Source of the DNA: JBNJEM01 sp051745935
GTDB taxonomy: Bacteria; Planctomycetota; Planctomycetia; Pirellulales; Pirellulaceae
Assembly: GCA_051745935.1 (NCBI GenBank)
Contig: JBNJEM010000025.1
Coordinates: forward strand, 1 to 26,823
Direction: 5' to 3'
Length of the DNA stretch: 26,823 bases
A program made the position numbers and the translations under genes. Under the pieces are notes generated by a model, which saw only the letters and a list, made by a program, of their open reading frames with translations, searched no databases and was not told the DNA's origin. Of this stretch, positions 8,201 through 19,400 are shown in pieces; the stretch's first letter is position 1, and each line of letters opens with the position of its first letter.

Positions 8201-10473
8201 TGGCCTCCGACCTTGCAGGAAACAACATTGTTCGCAGCCTGGGCTCTTTCTCCCGTTCTGGCTACTTGGCACCTGGCGATTCCTACGACCGACAGGTATC
8301 GGCGTGGATTCCGCATGGATTTGTAGGGACCTACTATCTGGTCGTCGAGGCCGGCAAACCATTTGAATTCATCTATGGTGGCAACAACCGACGAGTGTCT
8401 ACAACCTCGTTCGAAATCACGCTCACGCCGCCACCCGATTTGACGGTCACGAACATTGACACGCCGGTCTCCGCCCAGGAAGGTCAGCAGATCGATATTC
8501 AGTGGTCCGTCCAGAACGTAGGTTCCGGCACTACAGTTGGCAGTTGGACTGACACGATCTCAATGCGTGAATTGGGCAATCCCAACGCCAGGACACACAC
8601 ACTCGGCAGCTTTACGTACACACTTCCGCTGGCAGCGGGGTTGAGTTACACCCGATCTGAGCAGGTTCGGCTGCCCAAACGCATCAGTGGGGACTACGAG
8701 ATATTCGTCAGTACCAACAGCCGACGCAGTTTGTTCGAAAACGGAGCCTACTCTAACAACACGCTAACTGATGACGTAACATTTACCGTTTCCCGGCGGC
8801 CTCGCCCCGACCTGCAGTCGTACACTGAGACACTCACTGCCAAATTGCCGAAGGGCATCGAAGGCGAGTACTTTGTCTACATTCTGACTAACGAAAGACA
8901 CGCCAAAGGGCACGCGACGCAGCCGTGGCCACCAGAGGAAGGCGATAATAAACACCGCTTAAGGAACGTTGATCCTTCAAACGCCTTCGAGAATCCCTAC
9001 AATAACTGGGGAAGCGCCACGTTAGATGTCATCTACCGAGAACCTGATATTCAGGTCACTGATGTCATCGCTCCTACCACGGCTACAACAGGCCGAACCT
9101 TCGACGTAACCTTCACGGTCACCAATGTCGACGACGGGCGTGGGCGCGATACGCGTGAATCTCACTGGTATGATCGGATATTCTTATCAACTGATCCAAC
9201 GTTTGATAGCCGTGATCTGCAGATCGCAGGTTGGGAGTGGAGGAACGGTCTGGAGGTAGGCGATTCCTACACGCATACACTGACGGCTCGTCTGCCGGAT
9301 AGTATTGAGGGCCAATTCTATCTGATCGTGTTCGCCGAGACCGGTTATGCTAAGAGCGTGTGGGCACCCGCAAGCAACATCGGCATCAATCAGCGGGGCA
9401 ACAAAGCCGTATTCGGCGCTGCTGGACGAGTCGCAGAGTTTCAGGGGGAGGGCAATAACAGGGCGGTCCTGACCTTAGACGTCTTGCCCGCTCCTCTGCC
9501 GGACCTGCAGGTTAGTTCGATTCAAATTCCGGAAAGAATTTTCCGAGGACAGGCCTTCGACCTTTCGTACGCAGTCGAAAATCACGGTGGAGATACGCCA
9601 GGTAGTCAGGGGCAGTGGGACGAAATCGTCTACCTTTCTCGTGACACATCGCTGGACACAAGGGCCGACCGATACCTGGGGACCTTCCGTCGCAACGGCG
9701 GTCTTTCGGCGGACTCGTCCTACGTCCGCAACAAATCCTTCACGGTCCCCAAAGACCTTATCGGCCCCTGGTACGTCTTGGTTGCCGTGGACTACTGGAA
9801 GCGTGGACGGGCCGGAGTTGGTCGTGTCTTCGAGGGCTCCAACGAATTGAACAATGATCTCGCGTCGTCCGAACCGTTGATCATTGAAGAACCACCACCG
9901 GCGGACTTGGTCATTGAATCGATCAGTGTGCCTACGTCCGGCGTGGCAGGGGCACAAGCTAGTATCGAATGGGTCGTACGCAATGACAGTACTCAAAACC
10001 TGTCGGGGGCCTGGACCGATACCTTCTACTTGTCCGCCGACGGAACTTGGGACTTGTCAGATACCTTGATTGGGAGACACCGATACGTAGGCAATCTGGA
10101 TGCAGCACAGACGTACACCGCGTCGTTTGACTTTGAACTGCCCCCTGTTACTCCCGGTCAATACCGCGTGATTGGCCGCACGGACATTTTCGATCAAGTC
10201 AGAGAAGGTGACAAAGAGGTCAACAACACGCTCACGTCGCCCGATGTCGTAAACGTGACGGTGGAAGCCCTACAGTTGGGGGTGCTTCACTCGACGACGC
10301 TCAGCGAAGGCCAAAGTCGACTTTATGAATTGGAGGTGCCCGCCAATCAGGCACTTCGTGTGACGCTGGATTCGAAGAGCAGCGCGGCAACGCACGAGTT
10401 GTTCCTGAGACATGGGGCGGCACCCTCGAGCCTCGAGTTCGATACGGCTCAACAGGGGGGCCTTGGCCGCTGA
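5182..10473 (+). CDS. Giant surface protein, segment 2: CARDB repeat array
   Basis: This frame opens on a TTG inside repeat copy 2, which is an artefact. True coding enters it after the frame break at 5241-5245. After the YEPALGDSFRVLAFESRHG strand, about 13 CARDB modules (cell-adhesion-related, Ig-like) run from ~5425 to ~10262. Each begins with P(P)xADL.V/PDL.V, has W.V.N.G, often W.D.I.LS.D near the middle, and ends G.Y...V.TD....V.E...NNV. Module 10 is truncated: PDLQ joins SYTETLTAKLP at ~8815. The end (GQSRLYELEVPANQALRVTLDS, then ELFLRHGAAPSS) is a pre-peptidase C-terminal-like strand set that continues in the next frame after the G run 10455-10460. The array would form a long extracellular stalk. 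Confidence 0.85.
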   Translation: MDFSGWKAARRKPSSRWSDSGAEKVIRDRYNYEPALGDSFRVLAFESRHGAFESTSGLTLPNNLIFEIAYGSTDVTLTAAEPQFPDLVITSVSSPTVGQSGGMITVDWTVLNDGVTATPGATWYDRIILSLNDTYGDADDISLADVQHVGALEPGEEYSVSTTFQIPLGLNDDYRILVITDAVFEVDEFDKEDNNVTVSQTVLAVSPPDFGDLRISNVAAAATGVGDHRATISWRVDNTGPNPTGDGTPGSTVDRWHDRVILSPNDIFGDGDDREIALVEHVGVLNLGEGYDAVSSVNLPGSLSGDYYVFVEVNVDDAVYEFENQAANVARSATTSQFISQPYADLAVTSFDAPLTANFRGTLNLGWTVENTNNAVADAPDESWNDIVVLSSNDILGDGDDQQIASHSHSGGLAIGDEYLVELDVGIGPNQPGSYSLFIVTAEGAIFEHIYEDNNVLGPVAIEVEGPDLDVDVVLTDTTAEFGDTLEVTYRVLNDGPGAIAGSVQDRFWLSTDGTLTDATLITSHTAREESSEPLQSGQSYTEAFGLTLPADPTWQDGDYFIVVEADWNDNQWEENETNNLHAIGISLQQPPVADLRVNSVTAPTDAQPGQPMDIGWTVENVGDLDASGSWSDSLYVSPDGTSADAVLVAVVAHSDGLAVNETYHHDERIEFPNIGDGDYRFYVVTDSGNDVYERLSEVNNQRATTNQTSVTHPDLTPVELDVPTTAVSGSDITIRWEDANIGTGTASVDWIDHIHLSDDLVLDGSDQLLALIDVTSEVTSGTSKALERTVTLPLEVSGSKYVIVSSDAADQVRETDGEANNENAAPLEIDLAPYADLAVSDVVAPEQTIDDPARVTVSWKVTNLGNGAGVTGQWRDAVIASTDSTVGNDDDRVLARFTHDGFLAAGESYDRSESFLLPPAFTGRYQLFVKTDIDNDVFENGLKANNAASSPLNFDVMPIPYADLIVTEVTPPSDGLSGSSIEFGWSVTNQGIGLTNLSGWSDKAWLASDLAGNNIVRSLGSFSRSGYLAPGDSYDRQVSAWIPHGFVGTYYLVVEAGKPFEFIYGGNNRRVSTTSFEITLTPPPDLTVTNIDTPVSAQEGQQIDIQWSVQNVGSGTTVGSWTDTISMRELGNPNARTHTLGSFTYTLPLAAGLSYTRSEQVRLPKRISGDYEIFVSTNSRRSLFENGAYSNNTLTDDVTFTVSRRPRPDLQSYTETLTAKLPKGIEGEYFVYILTNERHAKGHATQPWPPEEGDNKHRLRNVDPSNAFENPYNNWGSATLDVIYREPDIQVTDVIAPTTATTGRTFDVTFTVTNVDDGRGRDTRESHWYDRIFLSTDPTFDSRDLQIAGWEWRNGLEVGDSYTHTLTARLPDSIEGQFYLIVFAETGYAKSVWAPASNIGINQRGNKAVFGAAGRVAEFQGEGNNRAVLTLDVLPAPLPDLQVSSIQIPERIFRGQAFDLSYAVENHGGDTPGSQGQWDEIVYLSRDTSLDTRADRYLGTFRRNGGLSADSSYVRNKSFTVPKDLIGPWYVLVAVDYWKRGRAGVGRVFEGSNELNNDLASSEPLIIEEPPPADLVIESISVPTSGVAGAQASIEWVVRNDSTQNLSGAWTDTFYLSADGTWDLSDTLIGRHRYVGNLDAAQTYTASFDFELPPVTPGQYRVIGRTDIFDQVREGDKEVNNTLTSPDVVNVTVEALQLGVLHSTTLSEGQSRLYELEVPANQALRVTLDSKSSAATHELFLRHGAAPSSLEFDTAQQGGLGR
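5425..10262 (+). repeat. Array of about 13 CARDB modules (protein-level repeat)
   Basis: Module starts are recognisable at FPDLVITS, FGDLRISN, YADLAVTS, GPDLDVDV, VADLRVNS, HPDLTPVE, YADLAVSD, YADLIVTE, PPDLTVTN, RPDLQSYT (short), EPDIQVTD, LPDLQVSS and PADLVIES. Modules are about 110-130 residues. DNA identity between modules is low, so the array is old, unlike the recent duplication in segment 1. Confidence 0.85.
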
Positions 10474-13400
10474 CCAAACCGCCCTCATCGCTGACACGGA
10501 ACCGGGCAAGTACTACATCCTCGTACGCGGCTTCTCCGTTCCCACCGCAAGCAATCCGATCACACTTCTTTCCGAATTGCTGCCACTGACATTGGATGAT
10601 GTCACAGCAGACACGGGCGGTGATTCGAGCTTTGTCACAGTGGAATTGTTTGGCGCCCAGTTCAGTGAAAATGCCATTGTCAAGTTTATTCGGCCGGGAA
10701 TCGCTGAGTTCGAGCCGATCCGCTATGAAGTCGTTGACAGTACACACATCATCGCCAGCTTTGACTTCACCGGCGCACCGCGAGGTTTGTACGACGTCTC
10801 GGTGATTAACCCTAATGGAGAAACGGCGACGTTGCCCTATCGCTTTCTGGTGGAACGAGCCATTGAGCCCGAAGTCACGATCGGAATTGGTGGACCACGG
10901 GCGATCATCGCCGGTGATACCGGCATTTACAGTGTCACACTGAAAGGACGCGGCAACCTCGACACGCCGTATGTCTTCTTCGAGGTGGGCGTGCCGGAAA
11001 TGGGCCCCAATCCTGGTGTGATGGGGCTCGAGTTTCTCAGCTTTGCGACCGACTTGCGCGGCGCGCCCGAGAACGGCCAGCGACAAGACGTGCCCTGGGC
11101 CAGCCTGGAATCCATCGCCAATCTAACGGGACATAACACTGCGTCCGGCTATCTGCTGGACCAGCCGGCATCCGGCTTTAGTGGTTTCACGTTCAATGTT
11201 GCCACATACCCTGGTCTAAGGGAGCTACATGACAAGTATTACGATGGACTTCGCGCCAAACTGGCTGAGATGTTTCCGTCGTTTGCTGACCTCTTGACCG
11301 AAGAGCCAAGCAGCATGGACGCATGGTGGACGGCGGTCCGTGGTGAATATATCGCGAGATTCCCCGACCTCGAGAATTCGCTTTCAGCTGAGTCTCTTTA
11401 CGAAGGCTTCCTACGAAACGTGCCGCCACCAGATGCATGTCAGCACGTTCCATTCATTCCGTTCAGCTTCCATGTGTTCGCCGCGGCGACTTCGATGACG
11501 CGGGATGAATTCATCGCACATCAGCTCGGGGAAGCCGAAGAGCTCAGGCAGGCAATCTTGGCATCCGATGATGCGAATGCCACGCTGTTGGTGTTGGCGG
11601 CAGACGAAGAATCATGGGGTGAACTCTACTTGGCGTCCATCGAGGAAGCTGGTTTGCTACGGCCCGAGAACGAAGCCCCTCCCATTCGCGAGCGTCACCA
11701 GTTGACCAGTCTATTGGCAACTCTGGCCAGTGGGATTCTGGTGGGGCCGGCGGGAGAGGAATTCACGACCACGGGCCAACTGATCGATTTCTTCGGTCAG
11801 CTCCGTCAATGGTATGGCCATGATCCATCGTTGATGGCTCCGCATGACATCACGTACCGTACGACTTGCGATGGAAGCTACGGTCTGGAACTGCCGTTTC
11901 CTGCTCATCTGCCCACGTTCGATGACTTCGATCTAAAATTGTCGACGCCAACTCAGTTCGAAGCATTCAATGTCTACGTGCCTTGGATGTCGTTTGAGGA
12001 GCGAGCGGCCGGGATTCCCGCGGAATTCCAAATCAACGGCCCACCACCTGCAAGCGGAGATGACTCGATCGATCCACTCAACCTTACGTCGCTTCTCAAC
12101 GATCAGGGCATAACCGATCAGGCGGCATCGATTACCGGTCCAGCAACTATGGATACTGCTGGCATGCTTCCCGTCGGTCAGACGTTGCCATACACCATCA
12201 ACTTCGAGAATCCGAGTGAAGCTGCCACGGCAACCAACGAGATACAGGTCATCACCGAACTGGATGACAATCTGGATTTGCGTTCCTTCCGGCTGGGCGA
12301 CTTGCAGATCGGAGACATCCATATCCACATCCCATCCAGCCAGGCGCTCTTCCAGGGGGATTTTGATTTCACGGAGGCCCTCGGGTTCGTGGTCCGAGTC
12401 AGTGGCGGCATTGACCTTTCCTCTCGCACGGCAACCTGGTTGATCCAAGCCATTGATCCACTGACGGGAGAAGTGAACCAAGATCCCAATATCGGACTAC
12501 TGCCGCCAAACAACGCCCAAGGTCGTGGGGCGGGCTACGTGAGTTACACAATCGAGGTCGATGATGAAGCAGCGACCGGCGACGAAGTCGTCGCCGATGC
12601 CCGAGTGCTGTTTGACAACGCGCCTCCTCGTGACACGCTGCAGCTGAACCACCGCATCGATGCGGTCGCACCTACGACCGAGCTGACGGTCAATAGACTG
12701 TCCAGTTCGTCCAGCAATTTCGAGGTGACTTGGAGTGTCGCCGACGACGACGGCGGTTCCGGGTTCCGTCATGTGACGATCTACGTGGCCGAAAATGGCG
12801 GTGACTTCCGCATCTGGCAACGACAAGTTCAGGATGCGAGCGGCTCGGAGATCTTCGCCGGTGAAGACGGCGTCACCTATGAGTTCCTGGCACTTGCCAC
12901 GGACCTGGCCGGCAACCGGGAACGTGCCCCCTTCGCTTTCACCGGGCCAGTCGATGCAGCATCGCTCAATTTTGGCGCGCTCCCCACCGGCGATACGACT
13001 CCCGCCAACTACGGCATCCCACCGGAACCAAGTTCGGATCCGGCAATACATGTGCTATTCGAGGAGGCGGAACAACGGATTCCCGCTGCGGATCCATTGA
13101 GTCGCGCACCGGTTTTCAGTCAGATCCTGCAGCCTTTCGTGGGACACAGCTTCGCCACCGGTTTTTCCGAAAGCTATGCCGACATCGGCCCGATGGCGAT
13201 CGCCGAAACGCCTGGCGGTGAGGTGCTGATCAGCGGTGGCCCAAGCCGAAATCTCCTCTACCGCTTCGATATGGAAGGCGGGGTGGCGGAAGACCCGTTC
13301 GCAGAACTGCCGTACCCTATCTTTAACCTGGCTTTCGACAATCTGGGTAGCCTGTGGGCCACGACGGGCGGTGGGCCGCTGCTGCAGCTAGATCCGGAGA

Positions 13401-16400
13401 CGGGCGAGATCATTCACGAATATGGCGAAGGCCTGACCATCGCCCTGGCGATTCAGCCAGACAGCGGTTTGATCTACGTGTCCTCCGGTAACGGGGTAGA
13501 GATTTTTGATCCCTTTACCGAGACGTTCACACACTACAGTCGTGATTTGGATCTGCGAGTCGGCAGCCTGGCGTTCGACAATGCCGGCGATCTGTGGGCG
13601 ACGACGTGGCCGCAGCGCGACCAGGTCGTGCGCTTTACTGAGCGGGCACGTGCGGAAACCATGCTGGAGTTCGATTCAGATATCGACTCGATCGCATTCG
13701 GCCAGCTTGGCACAAGCTTGGAAGGCCTGCTCTTCGTCTCTCACAATACTGCGGCCAGAAATCGAGCAGGCGAAGTGGGCAGCGGTGGCAGCGACTTAAC
13801 GCTCGTTGATGTCACTACGCTGCGGCGGCTCCCGGTCGCGACGGGAGGCGCCCGTGGCGACGTCGTCATCACGACCAGCGAAGGTCGAGCGCTGGTTAGC
13901 CAATCACAACAAGTCGATATCCTCAATCCAGCACTCGCGCCCACCGTCATTTCCACGAACCCGCCGCAAGAGGCCGTCGCGGCCTTGCCAATGACCACGG
14001 TGCAGATCTCCTTCGATCAGGATATGTACGTGGGGGAGGCTTCGGATCCAGCTTCAATCTTGAATCCTGGTAACTACGAACTGACGCACGCTGGCGCGAC
14101 CGACGTGCCCCTCGCTGTCGATTACGACGTCGCGTCCCGCACCGTTCAACTGACGTTCGACTCCTTGGTGCCGGACAACTATCATTTGCACATCAACGGG
14201 GCCATCCTCAGCAACGACGGCATGGCCTTGGGCGATGATTATGTCTTGTCGTTCGTGGCCGTGAGCGATCTCTCCTCCTTCCTGAGTGTCAGATTTGCGA
14301 ATCCTCGTTCGCACCGACAACTCGGCACCATTTCCTACGACGTGACGGTGACCAATACGAGTCAGTATCGCGATGTCATTCTGCCCATCGTTCTGGTACT
14401 CGATCCCGCCTTCGGCAACACTTCGATTCCGCAGAATGCCACCAGCGACAGCGGACGTTGGTTTGTTGATCTGTCGGATGGAGTGACCAGCCAGAATTTG
14501 GGACCAACGGAATCCACGACCGGTCAGACGGTCACCATTGGCGAGTTCGGGCGCCGTCGAATCGACTTCGAAGCTGGCGTGTTTGCGCAATCTGCGCCCA
14601 ATCAGGCACCGGTATTCGCGGCCACTGCCCTTCAACCTGCCTTTGCGGACAACCCGTATCAGATGACTGTTAGCGCGGCGGACCCGGACGGGCCCAGCGT
14701 CGAGTTCGTGCTGCTGACCGGGCCCGATGGACTCACGCTTGACTCGACCACGGGCCAACTCGAATGGCTGCCGACCTCAAACAGCCCGGCCAGCTCGGAG
14801 GTGGCGATCAAGGCGTTTGATCAACTGGGCGCCAGCACAACCTGGTCATTTGGTTTGTCCGTTGTCGGCGGCAACGCGGCTCCTTACTTACTATCTCGTC
14901 AAACGGAAATTGTGGGGGCCGAAGGACAAACGTTAGAAGTGCCCTTGATCGCGTTGGACCCGGAAGATGACCCGATCCGCTGGCGCGTTCACAATCCGCC
15001 GCCAGGGGCGTTCTTCGACGAGAATCGGCAATCCCTAGTCTGGACTCCGGACTTCCAATCGGCCGGAACATATCCCCACGTCGGCTTCGTTGCCACCGAT
15101 GGCGTGAATGACGTACACGCAACGACAACCTTTGTAATCGAAACCACCAACCAGCCGCCGGAGTTGCCGCAGCCGGCAGATCGTACTTTGCTGGAAGGCG
15201 AACGAATTCGATTCGTCTTGCACGCTACGGATGTCGACGGTGAGACGGTGACTTACGATAGTCCGATGCTACCTCCGGGCGCTACGCTGCATCCGGATAC
15301 GGGGCAGTTTGACTGGACACCATCCTTTGAACAGGCAGGGGTCCACGACGTGACGTTTGAGGCCACGGATGGATCGGACATAACGAGCGTAACCACAACG
15401 TTGACCGTGGAAAATGTTAACGCGCCACCCGTGTTCAACCAGTTCGAAGGATTTCAGGTCTTTGAAGACGAAATCATGGCGTTCCGCGCCTTTGCCTTCG
15501 ATCCCGACAATAGCAATTACGCGCTGTCCGATCGCGACCACGACGGGACGTTGCTGGACATGGGCCATAGCGCCCCCACCGTAACGTACCAGGCCGTAAC
15601 GATACCTTCCGGCGCGGAATTCGATGTGGAAACGGCGTTGTTCTCCTGGAAGCCCAGCTTCGACCAGGCGGGACTGTACCATGCGACGTTCTCGGCCACC
15701 GATGACGGCGACCGTACCGGCGTTCCCGCCACGACCACGGTGACGGTACCCATCACAGTACTGAACAACAACAGGCGTCCTGTCTTTGATCCGATTCCGC
15801 AGATCGACGTGGCTTTGGGATCCGTCCAGGACATCCCCATCAACGTCACCGACGGCGATAACAACCCGCTGACGATCACGCTGGCCAGCGCGCTGGGATT
15901 CGAGCTTCCCGACTTTGCGACGTTTACGGATCACGGCGGTGGATCCGCGACGCTCCGCGTGGCTCCCGGGCCCGGCGATCGCGGGGCATACTCGTTCATC
16001 GCCACCGCGCGTGACGACGGAGACGGCGGTGGGCCGGGGGCAGTCAAGGAAGAAACGTACACGTTTGTCGTCACCGTCGTGGCAGACAACGATCCGCCGC
16101 AACTGGCCGACGTCGGAGACCGGGTTGCCGTTGTGGATGAACCGTTTGAGCTGCTCCTAAAGGCGAACGACGACGATGGAGAGACGCTTGATTTCCAGGT
16201 TGCCGGTTTGCCGGCGACCGCCACTCTGACACCCGGCGCTTCCTACGGCACGGCAATCCTCAATTGGACACCGTCAGCGGCCGAAATTGGCGTCTATCAG
16301 CCCACATTCACCGTCACCGATGGCGGGAACGGCGGAGCGACTCCGGTTGCGTCCGATTCGCTGACGATTGAACTGACGGTACGCGATTCCAACGATGCGC

Positions 16401-19400
16401 CGCTACTACCAACCCTTGATGACCCAGTCGTTGCGGAAGGTGATACCTTGACGCTGGCCATCTCCGCGACGGACCCGGATGGGGATGCGATCTTCTACGA
16501 AGCCAGCAATCTGCCCGGTGGCGCCCAATTTGACACGTCGAGCGGAGTGGTTCAGTGGACGCCCGGCTTCCTGGATGCAGGCATTCACTCGGACGTGCTC
16601 ATATCCGTCACCGACGGGCATGGCATCAGTCAACAGATGATTGACATCGAAGTCACCAACACCAATCAGCCGCCGATCCTGCCGCCGATTCCTACACAAT
16701 ATGGTCGCGAGGATTCGCAGCTGCAATTTGCCATCGGAGCGACCGACTTGGACGGTGATCCAATCGTCTATAGCGTGTTGAGCGGGCTGCCGGACGGCGC
16801 GGAGTTCGACACGAATGATGGCACGTTCACTTGGACACCGGATTTCGAACAGGCAGGTCGCTACACGATCACCTTCGGCGCTCAAGATCCCTCGCTGGCG
16901 AGCAGTACGCTTGAGGTAGAGGTCGAGATCCTTAACCGCAACCGGGCTCCGGTGATGGAACTCTCGCATCGGTCGGCTGCGCTTGGCCAGCCGCTGGTGT
17001 TTGACCTCGGGGCCAGCGATCCCGACGCCAATACGACACTTGTGTACTCCGCCGACGGACTTCCCGTGGGTGCAACACTTGACGCCGACACCGGTCGATT
17101 TGAATGGACGGCCCAGCCGGGACAAACCGGTGAACACAATGTGACCTTCCACGTGTCCGATGGCTTGATCACCCAGTCCCGGACGATCTTGATTCGCGCA
17201 GCCGTCGATCCGGCGCCTCCGGATGTCAACATTACTCTCACGCCCAGCTTCCCCCCGATTCCAGGTCAAAACGTCTTGGTCCACGCCATCGCGGAGAGTC
17301 TCTCGACGATTGTCGATCTGCGCATGACGATTGATGGGCAAGAAGTGCAGCCCGATGAAAAAGGACGCTTCACGTTCGTTCCCGATCAACCCGGGAAGGT
17401 TCTTGTCACGGCCACTGCCGAGGACTTGGATGGCTTGATTGGAACGGCTGAGGCAGAAATCAAAATTAAAGACCCCGCTGATCTCGACCCTCCGGAGCTG
17501 AAACTGGATGCCCGGCTGCATTACGCTCGGATTCAGCAGGTCGTCGACGTCATCGGTACGGTGGAAGACGTCAATCTGGACAACTGGCAGCTGTCGCTGT
17601 CGCCCTATGCCACAGACGACTTCATGCTGCTTGCCGAGGGTGAATCGACTGTTACGGAGTCCGCACTGTCACAATTGGATCCTGGCACGATTGCCAACGG
17701 TTTCTATCGTCTTCGCCTGACCGCTCGTGACATTGGCGGACGAGAATCGACCACGGAAACGGTCCTGGAGGTGAATTCGACTGACAAACGGTCTGCCTAT
17801 CAGCGGCAGGAGGTGGACTTGGCATTTGAGGTGGGCGGGACCCCGTTCCAGCTGGTGCGACACTACGATGCCCTGACGCGCAACGTCAGCACATCGTTTG
17901 GCAACGGATGGCGCTTTGGCTATCGGGATGTTGCCGTAGAGACGAGTGTACCATTGACCGGGCGCGAATCGTTAGGCGTGTACAATCCAATGCAAGAGGG
18001 CACGCGCGTTTACCTGACCTTGCCGGAGGGTGACCGCGTCGGATTCACATTCGCGCCAGAACCGCATTCGCTTACCGGCGTGGATTACTATCGACCCGCC
18101 TGGGTAGCGGACGACGGTGTCGACTTCCAGTTGCAGTCCGTCGACCTGGTACTGCAAAAGGCAGGTGGCCGACTTTACGAATATGAAACGGGTCAGCCCT
18201 ACCACCCGGCGAATCCCTTCTTCGCCGGTCATGACTACACGCTAACGGCGCCCGACGGAACACAGTATCGACTGGATTCGCAATCCGGCATCGTGGAACA
18301 ACAACTGCCTACTGGCGAGGTCTTGTCGATCAGCGATGCGGGCATCTTCGGCGACGACGGCACTTCGATCAACTTCGTTCGCGACGCTGCCAATCGGATT
18401 GTTTCGGCAACCACGTCCGCTGGAGATCGAGTTGCCTATACCTACGACGAGTCGGGCAATTTGGTGAGCGTGCGCGAAATCGGATCGCCAGATGTGACGC
18501 GCTACGCTTACGATCGGGACGACACTCACCTCTTGCGCGTGGTATCCACGCCCGACGGTGGTGAAGCCATCGACACCGGTACTCCGATCACGACTGAGCC
18601 AATCGAAGCCGATTTGAGCAGCAGCATCCACTTCGGCGGTCAAACGGTGACCGGAACCTTGGCGGCGGACCAGACGCTTCGATACACGTTCAATATCCGC
18701 CAAAGCGAACTAACCTCAACCGAGTCCGGCAAGGTGCTCGTTGCGGTAAGCGGCGAGCCCACGGCCGGCAGCACTCTGGAGCCCATGGCCCCGATGATCG
18801 CTGGTCTCTCGCCGCTCAGCGCCCACGTTGTCGGTGACCGTGCCACCTCCGTATATGAAATCGACGCCGCGGGCCTGAATCTGCTCACACTGCAGGGTTC
18901 AGGCAGCACGGCTGGTGAATTCATACTCAACGTGGCAATCGTAGGCGACGTCGACCTCGACGGATTGGTTGACGGTGTTGACAGTCAACTGCTGGCTACT
19001 GCCGAAGGTACGTCGGTTGGTGATGCCGACTACGATGCGTCGTTGGATCTCGATGGTGACGGCACGATCGGGGATGGTGACCGCCTTTTGCTGCTGAGCA
19101 ATCATGGATTCGTCGCGAACCGGCCTCCGGTCTTGGAAACCCAAATCCCCACACAGTCGACTCACGAAGATCTCGCGGTGACCGTCGATTTAATTGAACT
19201 CGCGAGCGATCCGGAGGGCGATTCGGTGAGCTACCAAATCATCTCCGCGACCAACGGCCAGGGCCTGATCGATCCAACAGGGACGACGGCTACCTTCACA
19301 CCAACTACCGGCTTCTCCGGCCCCGCCAGCTTTAGGATTGTTGCCGAAGATGGCTTCAGTACCTCGGAGGCTGGCACAGTGGACATCATTGTTAGCGATG

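Noticed and set aside
16406..17521. 371-codon minus-strand frame
   Set aside because: It is antisense to the He_PIG-like array, where the forward domains are unmistakable; high G/C at third positions produces such shadows.
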